Shown: piece by piece, positions 7,128 through 14,363 of the stretch
Layout of the letters: each line of letters begins with the position of its first letter
How positions within the stretch are numbered: the stretch's first letter is position 1
Origin: an uncultured Clostridia bacterium
GTDB taxonomy: Bacteria; Bacillota; Clostridia; UBA1381
Length of the DNA stretch: 18,787 nucleotides
Direction: 5' to 3'
Assembly: GCA_934454745.1 (NCBI GenBank)
Contig: CAKSGP010000007.1
Span: 1-18,787 of the forward strand
Program-made: the position numbers and the translations under genes
Notes under the pieces: model-generated
Seen by the model: the letters and a program-made list of their open reading frames with translations, nothing else
Told to the model about the DNA's origin: nothing
Databases searched by the model: none

Positions 7128-7631
7128 GTGACTGAAAGAATAGATGCTAAAGATTATGAGCTCGAAGAAAACGTTGTTGCAATTAACCGTGTATCAAAGA
7201 CAGTTAAGGGCGGACGTACTATGAGATTCAGTGCCTTAGTAGTAGTAGGCGATGGTAACGGTATCGTAGGAAGCGGTTCAGGTAAGGCTGCTGAAATTCC
7301 TGAGGCTATAAGAAAAGGTATTGAGGCTGCTAAGAAGAACCTTATAAGAGTTCCCTTGGTAGGTACAACAATTCCGCATGAAGCAATCGGTGTTGACGGT
7401 GCAGGTAAGGTTCTCCTTAAGCCGGCTAAAGAAGGTACTGGTGTTATCGCAGGCGGTGCTGCCCGTGCAGTATTGGAGCTTGCAGGTATAAAGGATATCA
7501 GAACAAAATGCTTGCGTTCAAACAATAAGCGTAACGTTGTAAATGCAACAATTGCGGGTCTGTCGGAATTGAAGAGCATTGAGGAAGTTGCAAAGCTTCG
7601 CGGCAAGACCGTAGACCAGATCAGAGGTTAA
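7128..7631 (+). CDS. rpsE: 30S ribosomal protein S5 (GTG start)
   Basis: 167 residues from a GTG start preceded by AGGAGG; an ATG further in would cut into the conserved N-terminal region. The double-stranded-RNA-binding-like domain starts at LEENVVAINRVSKTVKGGRT, and the C-terminal domain contains GAGKVLLKPAKEGTGVIAGG and the NKRNVVNATIAGLSELKS region. S5 lies at the back of the 30S subunit near the mRNA entry, and changes in it can alter decoding accuracy or spectinomycin response. It is followed after 35 bases by rpmD. Confidence 0.98.
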   Translation: MTERIDAKDYELEENVVAINRVSKTVKGGRTMRFSALVVVGDGNGIVGSGSGKAAEIPEAIRKGIEAAKKNLIRVPLVGTTIPHEAIGVDGAGKVLLKPAKEGTGVIAGGAARAVLELAGIKDIRTKCLRSNNKRNVVNATIAGLSELKSIEEVAKLRGKTVDQIRG

Positions 7632-7666
7632 TCAAGTACTGATTAACAGAAAGGAATGGTTAAGTA

Positions 7667-7846
7667 ATGGCTAAATTAAAAATTACTTTGGTGAAGAGCA
7701 CAATCGGCAGAAAGCAGGATCAGATCAAGACTGTTGAGGCTCTTGGACTTAAGAAGATCCGCTCAGTTGTTGAACATAACGACAACCCGCAGATCAGAGG
7801 AATGATAAACAAGGTATCACACCTTGTAACAGTAGAAGAAATTTGA
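7667..7846 (+). CDS. rpmD: 50S ribosomal protein L30
   Basis: 59 residues, the normal size. The translation starts MAKLKITLVKSTIGRKQDQI and continues with KTVEALGLKKIRSVVEHNDN and PQIRGMINKVSHLVTVEEI, matching the compact L30 fold that binds 23S rRNA domain II/5S region. The AAAGGAA ribosome binding site is weaker than those of its neighbours. The TGA stop lies 17 bases before the rplO ATG. Its position between rpsE and rplO is the expected one. Confidence 0.98.
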   Translation: MAKLKITLVKSTIGRKQDQIKTVEALGLKKIRSVVEHNDNPQIRGMINKVSHLVTVEEI

Positions 7847-7863
7847 GCAGGGAGGTGCAGCGA

Positions 7864-8304
7864 ATGAGACTTGAAGAATTGAAGCCCGCTGAGGGGTCAA
7901 CTCACAGAAAGAAAATCGTTGGCCGTGGTATCGGTTCAGGTGTCGGCAAGACTTCAGGCAGAGGCCATAAGGGTCAGAAGGCAAGAAGCGGCGGCGGAGT
8001 AAGACCGGGTTTTGAAGGCGGTCAGATGCCGTTATACAGACGTTTGCCGAAGCGTGGATTTACTAACATCTTCGCTAAGAAGTATGTATCAGTAAACGTA
8101 GAAGTGCTCGACAAGTTTAACGATGGTGATGAAGTAACAGCTGAGAGCCTACTCCAAAAGGGCATAATCAGCAAGACTCTTGATGGTGTAAAGTTCCTTG
8201 GCAGAGGCGAAGTTACAAAAAAGGTTAATGTTAAGGTAGCAAAGATCAGCGAGTCAGCTAAAGAAAAAATTGAAAAGGCAGGCGGAAAGGCAGAGGTGAT
8301 CTGA
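7864..8304 (+). CDS. rplO: 50S ribosomal protein L15
   Basis: 146 residues, standard. Start choice: the ATG at 7864, preceded by GGAGGTG, gives the canonical MRLEELKPAEGSTHRKK; a longer in-frame reading from a TTG inside the rpmD stop region would place the ribosome binding site in coding sequence. The glycine- and arginine-rich N terminus (RGIGSGVGKTSGRGHKGQKA, then GGGVRPGFEGGQMPLYRRLP) threads through 23S rRNA, and the C-terminal domain is globular. L15 is a late-assembly protein. Its TGA is one base from the secY ATG, so secY is probably translated by coupling. Confidence 0.98.
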   Translation: MRLEELKPAEGSTHRKKIVGRGIGSGVGKTSGRGHKGQKARSGGGVRPGFEGGQMPLYRRLPKRGFTNIFAKKYVSVNVEVLDKFNDGDEVTAESLLQKGIISKTLDGVKFLGRGEVTKKVNVKVAKISESAKEKIEKAGGKAEVI

Positions 8305-8305
8305 G

Positions 8306-9643
8306 ATGCTCGAAACAATCAGAAACGCATTTAGAATTCCTGATTTAAGACGCAGAATCCTATTCACACTCCTGATGCTTGTAGTTTTCAGATTCGGTGC
8401 AGCAATTCCTGTTCCGTTTCTAAATGCAGAAGCGATGAAGAGTTTCCTTGCTGCAGGTAGCAGTATGGACCTATTCAACTTATTTGATACGTTCACAGGC
8501 GGTGCCTTCCAGAATGCAACAGTTCTTGCGCTGGGTGTATCACCTTACATCAACGCATCAATTATTATCCAGCTGCTTACAGTAGCTATTCCGGCACTTG
8601 AAAGACTTTCAAAAGAAGGTGTTGAGGGCCGAAAGAAGATTAACAAAATAACAAGATATGTAGGTATAATACTTGCATTTGTTCAGGGTGCAGGCTTGTA
8701 TGTTACACTTAACAATATGGCTGCAACATCAGGTATAAGCCCTGTTTCAAATCCCGGTGTACTATCCTTTTTCGTGATTGTGCTTACATTCACAGCAGGT
8801 ACAGCATTCATCGTATGGCTTGGTGAATTAATTACAGAAAAGGGACTTGGAAATGGTATATCAATGATTATCTTTGCAGGTATCGTTTCAAGAATACCGA
8901 CTGCAATAAGCTCAGTTGTAAGGACTTACGTTTTAGGCGGAGGTTCATTTAGTGCTAAGGGTACAGTATGGGCGGTTGCAATATTGGTAATAGCAATAGC
9001 AGCGATTGCACTTGTTGTACTGTTTACAGATGCCGAAAGACGTATTCCTGTTCAGTACGCTAAGCGTGTTGTGGGAAGAAAGATGTACGGCGGTCAGAGC
9101 ACAAATATCCCCATAAAGGTAGCTGCAGGCGGAGTTATGCCGATAATCTTTGCATCATCGATTATGGCTTTCCCGTCAACCATAGTACGACTTTTAAAGG
9201 GCGGTAACGTTCCTACAACAGGTTTTGGCGGAACAATCCTTAACTGTCTTTCAACAAGCGGTCCTGCGTGGACAACAGTAGTATATGGAGTATTATACTT
9301 CCTATTGATAATATTCTTCACATACTTCTATTCAACAATTCAGTTCAACCCGATTGAGATGTCAAATAACATCAAAAAGAGTGGCGGCTATATTCCTGGT
9401 ATACGTCCGGGTAAGCCAACAAGCGACTATTTGAGCAAGGTAACATCAAGACTTAACTTTATTGGTGCATTGTTCTTAGGCATAGTTGCTGTATTACCTA
9501 TCATTGTTGGTGCTATAACAGGCAACACATCATTGCAGATAGGCGGTACTTCACTATTGATTATGGTCGGAGTTGCATTGGAAACTGTAAAGCAGATGGA
9601 ATCACAGATGATGATGCGTCATTATAAGGGATTCCTTGAATAA
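8306..9643 (+). CDS. secY: preprotein translocase subunit SecY
   Basis: 445 residues, the expected size of the ten-helix channel subunit of the Sec translocon in the cytoplasmic membrane. It begins MLETIRNAFRIPDLRRRILF, with the first membrane segment at about residues 18-38; the plug-region/second-helix sequence TGGAFQNATVLALGVSPYIN follows, then the conserved GLGNGISMIIFAGIVSRIP in the middle and the cytoplasmic loop with RRIPVQYAKR, which docks SecA and ribosomes. The C terminus MESQMMMRHYKGFLE is typical. It starts one base after the rplO stop, and its ribosome binding site (GGCAGAGGTG) lies within the end of rplO. Confidence 0.99.
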   Translation: MLETIRNAFRIPDLRRRILFTLLMLVVFRFGAAIPVPFLNAEAMKSFLAAGSSMDLFNLFDTFTGGAFQNATVLALGVSPYINASIIIQLLTVAIPALERLSKEGVEGRKKINKITRYVGIILAFVQGAGLYVTLNNMAATSGISPVSNPGVLSFFVIVLTFTAGTAFIVWLGELITEKGLGNGISMIIFAGIVSRIPTAISSVVRTYVLGGGSFSAKGTVWAVAILVIAIAAIALVVLFTDAERRIPVQYAKRVVGRKMYGGQSTNIPIKVAAGGVMPIIFASSIMAFPSTIVRLLKGGNVPTTGFGGTILNCLSTSGPAWTTVVYGVLYFLLIIFFTYFYSTIQFNPIEMSNNIKKSGGYIPGIRPGKPTSDYLSKVTSRLNFIGALFLGIVAVLPIIVGAITGNTSLQIGGTSLLIMVGVALETVKQMESQMMMRHYKGFLE

Positions 9644-9651
9644 TCGGATTT

Positions 9652-9674
9652 CGGAGAGTGTATGACATTCTCCG
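9652..9674 (+). promoter_or_regulatory. 10-bp hairpin between secY and adk
   Basis: CGGAGAGTGT (9652-9661) pairs with ACATTCTCCG (9665-9674) over ten positions with one G-U pair and an ATG triloop. It begins nine bases after the secY stop. No U-tract follows (the next bases are TGCCGAAGC), so it is not an intrinsic terminator. It may stabilise the secY 3' end, mark an mRNA processing site, or modulate adk, whose ribosome binding site is weak. Confidence 0.5.
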
Positions 9675-9718
9675 TGCCGAAGCGGTTTAGGTTGCACAAG
9701 GTGCAGAAAGGCAAAATT

Positions 9719-10357
9719 ATGAGATTAATTCTTATGGGACCCCCTGGAGCAGGAAAAGGAACTCAGGGCGAATTATTGGAGAAAAAGCTTGGTATCAGTA
9801 CCATTTCGACAGGATTAATGCTGAGAACCGCTATAAAAGAACAGACAGAGGTCGGAAAGCTTGCAGAGAAGTATATAAACGAAGGCAAGCTTGTTCCGGA
9901 CGATGTCATAGTAGCAATAGTAAAAGAGCGTTTGGCTCAGCCTGATTGTGACAAGGGATTTATCCTTGACGGATTCCCCAGAACAACTGCACAGGCTGAG
10001 GCACTTGATGCTGCAGGAGTTGAGATTGATAAGGTTTTGCTTCTTGAGGTTGATGATGAGAAGATTGTTACAAGACTTTCTTCAAGACGTGAATGTTCAA
10101 AGTGCGGAACACCTTACAATATCATATCAAAGATACCTAAAAAAGAGGGTATATGCGATAACTGCGGCGGTGAGCTGATTTGCAGAAAAGATGACGTTCC
10201 CGAAACCATCGCTAACAGACTTAAGGTTTACCACGAGCAGACAGAACCTATTAAGAAGTTCTATGAGTCAAAGGGTATCTTAGCTGTTGCACAGGGCGAG
10301 GAAGAACTAAAAGACACTACTGCAAATGTAGCAAAGGCTCTTGGACTTGGAGAGTGA
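9719..10357 (+). CDS. adk: adenylate kinase, zinc-LID type
   Basis: 212 residues from the ATG at 9719. An in-frame ATG 57 bases upstream lies in the loop of a hairpin and would add residues absent from the family, so I reject it. Adk interconverts ATP + AMP and 2 ADP in the cytosol. The P-loop GPPGAGKGTQ (residues 7-16), DGFPRT (84-89) and a long LID are present; the LID has C126, C129, C146 and C149, a four-cysteine zinc site typical of Gram-positive enzymes. Oddity: the conserved STGD motif after helix 1 reads STGL, with Leu33 where E. coli has Asp33. The ribosome binding site (GAAAGG) is weak. Four bases separate its stop from map. Confidence 0.97.
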   Translation: MRLILMGPPGAGKGTQGELLEKKLGISTISTGLMLRTAIKEQTEVGKLAEKYINEGKLVPDDVIVAIVKERLAQPDCDKGFILDGFPRTTAQAEALDAAGVEIDKVLLLEVDDEKIVTRLSSRRECSKCGTPYNIISKIPKKEGICDNCGGELICRKDDVPETIANRLKVYHEQTEPIKKFYESKGILAVAQGEEELKDTTANVAKALGLGE

Positions 10358-10361
10358 TTTA

Positions 10362-11108
10362 ATGATTTCCATTAAATCTGCAAAACAAATTGATAAAATG
10401 CGTGAGTCGTGCAAGCTTACAAAGGAGCTGTTTTTGATACTTGAGGATAAAATCAAGCCGGGAATAACAACAAAGGAGCTTGACACAGTAGCGTATAATT
10501 TTTACAAAAAGCACGGTGCTACACCGAACTTTCTAAACTACAACGGATACCCCGCAACAATATGTGCATCAATTAATGATGAGGTTGTTCACGGAATACC
10601 GTCAAACAAAAAGGTACTTCGCGAGGGCGACATTGTAAGCATAGATATGGGTTGCATACTTGATGGCTGGCATTCGGACGCTGCAAGAACTTTCGGAGTC
10701 GGAAAAATATCAGATGAGGCTCAAAAGCTTATAGATGACACAAAGCAGAGCTTTTTTGAGGGAATATCGGTAATAAAGCACGGTGTGAAACTCGGCGATG
10801 TTTCGCATACAATTCAGACATTCTTAGAGGAACGAGGCTATGGCGTTGTCCGTGACTTGGTCGGTCACGGTATCGGCAGGGAACTGCACGAAAGCCCGGA
10901 GGTTCCGAATTTCGGAGTAATGGGCAGAGGCGTAAGACTTGCAGCAGGTATGACATTGGCGATTGAGCCTATGGTAACCGCCGGTAACTACCGAGTAAAC
11001 GTCTTAGACGATGACTGGACCGTTGTGACATTGGACGGCAGCCTTGCAGCCCATTACGAGAACACAGTTGCTATAACGCGTGATGGCTGCGAAATCCTGA
11101 CTCTGTAA
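10362..11108 (+). CDS. map: methionine aminopeptidase, type I
   Basis: 248 residues from the ATG at 10362; a TTG 21 bases upstream lies within adk and gives an implausible N terminus. The enzyme removes the initiator Met from nascent proteins. All five metal ligands and the catalytic His align with the E. coli enzyme: His78 (VVHGIP), Asp95 (IVSIDMG), Asp106 (WHSDAARTF), His169 (GHGIGRELHE), Glu202 (LAIEPM) and Glu233 (HYENTVAIT). There is no N-terminal zinc-finger extension, so this is the short type Ia form. It is tightly packed between adk and the KOW gene, in the usual adk-map-infA order. Confidence 0.98.
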   Translation: MISIKSAKQIDKMRESCKLTKELFLILEDKIKPGITTKELDTVAYNFYKKHGATPNFLNYNGYPATICASINDEVVHGIPSNKKVLREGDIVSIDMGCILDGWHSDAARTFGVGKISDEAQKLIDDTKQSFFEGISVIKHGVKLGDVSHTIQTFLEERGYGVVRDLVGHGIGRELHESPEVPNFGVMGRGVRLAAGMTLAIEPMVTAGNYRVNVLDDDWTVVTLDGSLAAHYENTVAITRDGCEILTL

Positions 11109-11120
11109 GAGAGGTGCGGT

Positions 11121-11369
11121 ATGGAATATCGTATAGGGCAAATGGTTCGCTCAAAGGCGGGCCGTGACAACGGAAAGGCTTTTGTGGTGGTTGCATTAGA
11201 AAGTAACTATGTATATGTTGCAGACGGTGCATCACGTAGGCTTGAAGCTCCTAAAAAAAAGAAGCTCAAGCATATACAAGGAACTTATAACGTTTCGGAA
11301 GAAATCGCAGCTTCTATTGAAGGCGGCACAGCAGAGAATTATATGCTGCGGCGATTTCTGAACTCATAA
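11121..11369 (+). CDS. KOW-domain RNA-binding protein, L14e-like
   Basis: 82 residues. The N-terminal half is a KOW/SH3-like fold (IGQMVRSKAGRDNGKAFVVV, then YVYVADGASRRLEAPKKKK LKH), a basic patch suited to RNA binding; the C-terminal ~30 residues are acidic to neutral and less conserved. Small KOW proteins at this exact spot, between map and infA, are widespread in Firmicutes (the B. subtilis counterpart is, to my recollection, ybzG) and resemble archaeal/eukaryotic L14e. The location suggests a translation- or ribosome-linked role, but the function is not established. A weak GAGGTG site precedes the ATG. Confidence 0.85.
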   Translation: MEYRIGQMVRSKAGRDNGKAFVVVALESNYVYVADGASRRLEAPKKKKLKHIQGTYNVSEEIAASIEGGTAENYMLRRFLNS

Positions 11370-11381
11370 AGGAGTAAAATA

Positions 11382-11600
11382 ATGGCTAAGGATGACGTTT
11401 TAGAAGTTGAAGGCACAGTTATTGAAACTCTGCCCAACGCAAACTTTAAAGTAGAGCTTGAAAACGGCCACCAGGTGTTGGCACACATTTCAGGCAAGCT
11501 GAGAATGAACTACATCAAGATTTTGCCCGGTGATAAGGTTACTATGGAAATGAGTCCTTACGATTTAACACGCGGCAGAATAACATGGCGTTCTAAGTAA
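11382..11600 (+). CDS. infA: translation initiation factor IF-1
   Basis: 72 residues, the canonical length. A single OB fold with the family sequence: MAKDDVLEVEGTVIETLPNA, FKVELENGHQVLAHISGKLR, then NYIKILPGDKVTMEMSPYDL and the end TRGRITWRSK. IF-1 occupies the 30S A site during initiation and supports IF-2 and IF-3. An AAAGGAG site precedes the ATG, and the stop is a tandem TAA-TAA. It lies between the KOW gene and rpmJ as expected. Confidence 0.99.
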   Translation: MAKDDVLEVEGTVIETLPNANFKVELENGHQVLAHISGKLRMNYIKILPGDKVTMEMSPYDLTRGRITWRSK

Positions 11601-11619
11601 TAACGTAGGAGGTAATAAA

Positions 11620-11733
11620 ATGAAAGTACGTCCGTCAGTAAAACCTATTTGCGAAAAGTGCAAGGTTATTAAAAGAAAAGGCAAAGTTATGGTAATTTGT
11701 GCAAACCCTAAGCATAAGCAGAAGCAGGGTTAA
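11620..11733 (+). CDS. rpmJ: 50S ribosomal protein L36, zinc type
   Basis: 37 residues. The translation begins MKVRPSVKPICEKCKVIKRK and ends GKVMVICANPKHKQKQG. The zinc ligands C11, C14, C27 and H32 are all present, so this is the zinc-containing (C+) form. L36 is a small late-assembly protein at the base of the L7/L12 stalk region. AGGAGGT lies seven bases before the ATG. A 95-base gap with a perfect hairpin separates it from rpsM. Confidence 0.99.
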   Translation: MKVRPSVKPICEKCKVIKRKGKVMVICANPKHKQKQG

Positions 11734-11753
11734 TCACATACCTTAATTTTAAA

Positions 11754-11776
11754 TTGGCTTATAGGGTATAAGCCAA
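11754..11776 (+). promoter_or_regulatory. perfect 10-bp hairpin between rpmJ and rpsM
   Basis: TTGGCTTATA (11754-11763) pairs perfectly with TATAAGCCAA (11767-11776) across a GGG loop. The bases after it (AGACAACAC) are not a U-tract; a T6 run appears only about 15 bases later, so this is at best a poor terminator. It lies about 36 bases before the rpsM ribosome binding site (GGAGGT), at the head of the alpha gene set. In E. coli a structured S4-binding leader stands at this point; equivalence here is not shown. Confidence 0.5.
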
Positions 11777-11828
11777 AGACAACACTAATAATTTTTTGAT
11801 GATATCTTTAATGGAGGTGTAGAAAAGT

Positions 11829-12197
11829 ATGGCAAGAATAGCAGGTGTTGATTTACCAAGAGACAAGAGAGTTGAAATCGGTCTTACTTATATCTACGGA
11901 ATAGGCCTTAAGAGTAGTCAGAAGATTCTGGCAAAAACAGGCATTAATCCGGATACAAGAGTAAAGGATCTTACAGATGCCGAGGTAAACTCACTTCGTG
12001 AAACAATTGACAATGAATACACGGTTGAGGGTGACTTGAGAAGACAGGTTGCTTTAGACATTAAGCGTTTGATGGAAATCGGATGTTACCGTGGTATCAG
12101 ACACAGAAAGGGCCTTCCTGTAAGAGGACAGAACACAAAGAATAATGCAAGAACCCGCAAAGGTCCGAAGAAGACCATAGCAGGTAAGAAGAAATAA
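11829..12197 (+). CDS. rpsM: 30S ribosomal protein S13
   Basis: 122 residues. It begins MARIAGVDLPRDKRVEIGLT and contains YIYGIGLKSSQKILAKTGIN (the helix-hairpin-helix-like part), the DIKRLMEIGCYRGIRHRKGL motif, and the basic C-terminal tail RTRKGPKKTIAGKKK-like sequence that contacts P-site tRNA. S13 forms intersubunit bridges in the 30S head. GGAGGTG precedes the ATG by a normal distance. It is the first gene of the alpha set. Confidence 0.99.
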   Translation: MARIAGVDLPRDKRVEIGLTYIYGIGLKSSQKILAKTGINPDTRVKDLTDAEVNSLRETIDNEYTVEGDLRRQVALDIKRLMEIGCYRGIRHRKGLPVRGQNTKNNARTRKGPKKTIAGKKK

Positions 12198-12215
12198 TTA
12201 AGGAGGGACTCGTAA

Positions 12216-12614
12216 ATGGCTAAAGTAGCAAAGAAAACTACACGTACACGTCGTCGTGATAGAAAGAACGTTGAAAAGGGTGCAGCTCATATCCGCTCAA
12301 CCTTTAACAATACAATAGTTACAATCACTGATACAGCCGGAAATGCAATATCATGGGCAAGCGCAGGTGGTCTTGGCTTCAGAGGTTCAAGAAAGAGCAC
12401 TCCGTTTGCTGCACAGACAGCTGCAGAAACAGCTGCAAAAGCTGCAAAAGAGCACGGTATGAAGACTGTAGAAGTATACGTAAAGGGACCGGGTGCAGGC
12501 CGTGAAGCTGCGATCAGAGCATTAGAGGCAACAGGTCTTAGCGTAACAATGATTAAGGACGTTACTCCGATTCCTCATAACGGTTGCAGACCGCCAAAGA
12601 GAAGAAGAGTTTAA
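12216..12614 (+). CDS. rpsK: 30S ribosomal protein S11
   Basis: 132 residues. The basic N terminus (AKKTTRTRRRDRKNVEKG) is followed by AAHIRSTFNNTIVTITD, WASAGGLGFRGSRKSTPFAA and the characteristic VKGPGAGREAAIRALEATGL, and it ends with NGCRPPKRRRV, the conserved S11 C terminus. S11 lies on the 30S platform near the E site and the Shine-Dalgarno helix. An AAGGAGG site precedes the ATG. It lies 18 bases after rpsM. Confidence 0.99.
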   Translation: MAKVAKKTTRTRRRDRKNVEKGAAHIRSTFNNTIVTITDTAGNAISWASAGGLGFRGSRKSTPFAAQTAAETAAKAAKEHGMKTVEVYVKGPGAGREAAIRALEATGLSVTMIKDVTPIPHNGCRPPKRRRV

Positions 12615-12642
12615 TCAGTGAATTGTATAGGAGGTTAATAGC

Positions 12643-13236
12643 ATGGCAAGAAATATGCAGCCTATCGTAAAAAGATGTAAGACTCTCGGCATCGAGCCGT
12701 CAGTAATGGGTTACGATAAGAGCACAAACAGAAATCCGAAGCAGTCAAGAAAGAAGCAGTCGGAGTACGGCATACAGCTTAACGAAAAGCAGAAGGTTAA
12801 GTTTATCTACGGAGTATTGGAGAAGCAGTTTAGAAAGTACTATGTAATGGCTACAAAGCAGTCAGGTATTACAGGTCAGAACTTGCTAAGAATACTTGAG
12901 TCAAGACTTGACAATGTAGTATTCAGACTTGGTCTTGCAAATACACGTAAGGAAGCTCGTCAGATCGTTAATCACGGTCACATCCTTGTAAACGGTGCTA
13001 AGGTAGACATTCCGTCATACCTTGTAAAGCCGGGTGATGTTGTAGCTGTAAGAGAAAAGAGCAAATCATCAGCAAGAATGAAGGAAATCGTAGAAGCTAA
13101 CGAAAAGAGAATAATTCCGAAGTGGTTAAGTATGGATAAGAACAAGCTTGAGGGCAGAGTGCTTCAGCTTTCAGACAGAGAAGACATCGATTATGATGTT
13201 GAGGAACACCTTATTGTCGAGCTTTATTCAAGATAA
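12643..13236 (+). CDS. rpsD: 30S ribosomal protein S4, zinc-free form
   Basis: 197 residues. S4 is a primary 16S rRNA assembly protein at the mRNA entry site. The N-terminal domain has only one cysteine (C12) in place of the four of zinc-type S4, so it is the C-minus form. The S4 RNA-binding domain is clear from about residue 87: SRLDNVVFRLGLANTRKEAR, then QIVNHGHILVNG and VDIPSYLVKPGD. S4 autoregulates its own mRNA in both E. coli and B. subtilis. Here rpsD is inside the alpha cluster and is followed by a 164-base structured gap. AGGAGGT precedes the ATG; the stop is a tandem TAA-TAA. Confidence 0.99.
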   Translation: MARNMQPIVKRCKTLGIEPSVMGYDKSTNRNPKQSRKKQSEYGIQLNEKQKVKFIYGVLEKQFRKYYVMATKQSGITGQNLLRILESRLDNVVFRLGLANTRKEARQIVNHGHILVNGAKVDIPSYLVKPGDVVAVREKSKSSARMKEIVEANEKRIIPKWLSMDKNKLEGRVLQLSDREDIDYDVEEHLIVELYSR

Positions 13237-13254
13237 TAACACTAACGCAGAGAT

Positions 13255-13331
13255 TGATGGCGGCATTTATGTCCTCATCAGTTTGCTCGGGTTATTATAT
13301 ACGGATTTATGCCGTATATAAGACGTTACCC
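13255..13331 (+). promoter_or_regulatory. structured 164-base gap between rpsD and rpoA; candidate cis-regulatory RNA
   Basis: The longest gap in the superoperon (13237-13400). TTATATACGG (13295-13304) pairs perfectly with CCGTATATAA (13312-13321), and GGGT (13289-13292) with ACCC (13328-13331) extends the stem. Upstream, CGGCAT (13261-13266) could instead pair with ATGCCG (13309-13314), which overlaps the main stem, so two mutually exclusive folds are possible. A weak TGATG/CATCA stem spans 13255-13280. No U-tract follows. The structure ends about 54 bases before the rpoA ribosome binding site (AAGGAGGG). A ribosomal-protein-responsive leader for rpoA-rplQ is inference. Confidence 0.45.
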
Positions 13332-13400
13332 TCGGTAAGTGGAATGAATATATTAGGATTGGCATAGGTTGCCGATTAAGTTTAGAAGGAGGGTTCCGAT

Positions 13401-14351
13401 ATGATAGAAATGGAAAAGCCTAACATTGAGTGTACAGAATTGAGTGAAGACGGTACATACGGCAAATTTGTCGTAGGTCCGTTAGAGCGTGGTTACGGTA
13501 CAACAATCGGTAATTCATTGAGAAGAATTTTGCTTTCATCTCTACCGGGTGCAGCTTGCACATCAATAAAGATAGAGGGTGTACAGCACGAATTTTCAAC
13601 AGTTCCCGGTGTTTTAGAGGACGTAACCGAGATTATTCTTAATCTCAAAAAGATGGCTATCAAGCTTCACAGTGATGAAGCTAAGACTGTTTATATTGAA
13701 GCAAAGGGTGCACAGGAAATAACAGCAGGTGATATAAAATGCGACAGCGATATTGAGATTATCAATCCTGACTTGCATATTGCTACGTTGAATTCTGATG
13801 CAAAACTCAATGCAGAGATAACAATATCACAGGGCAGAGGATACGTATCGGCAGAAAGAAACAAGGCAGAGCTTCAGCCGATTATAGGTGTTATCCCCAT
13901 GGACTCAATCTACACACCTGTAACAAAGGTTAACTATACTGTTGACAATGTACGTGTAGGTCAGTACACAGACCGTGAGGAGCTTGCGGTTGAAGTATGG
14001 ACAAACGGTACTATAAAGCCCGACGACGCTGTTTCACTTGCAGCAAAGATTATGAACGAGCTTTTGCTGTTGTTCGTTGACCTGTCAGAGGAAGCGAAGA
14101 AGACAGACGTTATTGTTGAGAAGGAAGAGAACAAGAAGGAAAAGGTGCTTGAGATGACTATCGAAGAGCTTGACCTTTCAGTTCGTTCCTACAACTGCTT
14201 GAAACGTGCCGGAATAAACACTGTTGAGGACCTTTCAAACAAATCTGAGGAAGATATGATGAAGGTAAGAAACCTTGGCAGAAAATCGCTTGAAGAAGTA
14301 ATTAACAAATTATATGGATTAGGTCTTTGCCTTAAGAAAGAAGAAGATTAA
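13401..14351 (+). CDS. rpoA: DNA-directed RNA polymerase subunit alpha
   Basis: 316 residues, full length. The N-terminal assembly domain (about 1-235) shows KFVVGPLERGYGTTIGNSLR, RILLSSLPGAA and VPGVLEDVTEIILNLKK, the parts that dimerise and hold the beta subunits. A charged linker (EKEENKKEKV) leads to the C-terminal domain from about residue 250, with ELDLSVRSYNCLKRAGINTV and NLGRKSLEEVINKL, the helix-hairpin-helix that binds UP elements and activators. AAGGAGGG sets the start; a second in-frame ATG three codons later is possible. It follows the structured gap after rpsD. Confidence 0.99.
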   Translation: MIEMEKPNIECTELSEDGTYGKFVVGPLERGYGTTIGNSLRRILLSSLPGAACTSIKIEGVQHEFSTVPGVLEDVTEIILNLKKMAIKLHSDEAKTVYIEAKGAQEITAGDIKCDSDIEIINPDLHIATLNSDAKLNAEITISQGRGYVSAERNKAELQPIIGVIPMDSIYTPVTKVNYTVDNVRVGQYTDREELAVEVWTNGTIKPDDAVSLAAKIMNELLLLFVDLSEEAKKTDVIVEKEENKKEKVLEMTIEELDLSVRSYNCLKRAGINTVEDLSNKSEEDMMKVRNLGRKSLEEVINKLYGLGLCLKKEED

Positions 14352-14363
14352 GGAGGTACGGTT

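Noticed and set aside
7154..7606. 150-codon open frame on the minus strand opposite rpsE
   Set aside because: A shadow of the S5 gene; no family features.
7843..7863. Seven-codon N-terminal extension of L15 from a TTG
   Set aside because: It overlaps the rpmD stop and would make the GGAGGTG ribosome binding site coding; the ATG at 7864 gives the canonical L15 N terminus.
9662..9718. Longer adenylate kinase from the ATG at 9662
   Set aside because: That ATG is in a hairpin loop without a ribosome binding site; Adk starts directly with the strand before the P-loop.
11744..11772. Possible promoter before rpsM (TTAATT, 18 bases, TATAAG)
   Set aside because: The -35 box is poor and the -10 box lies in the arm of the perfect hairpin; no support beyond A/T richness.
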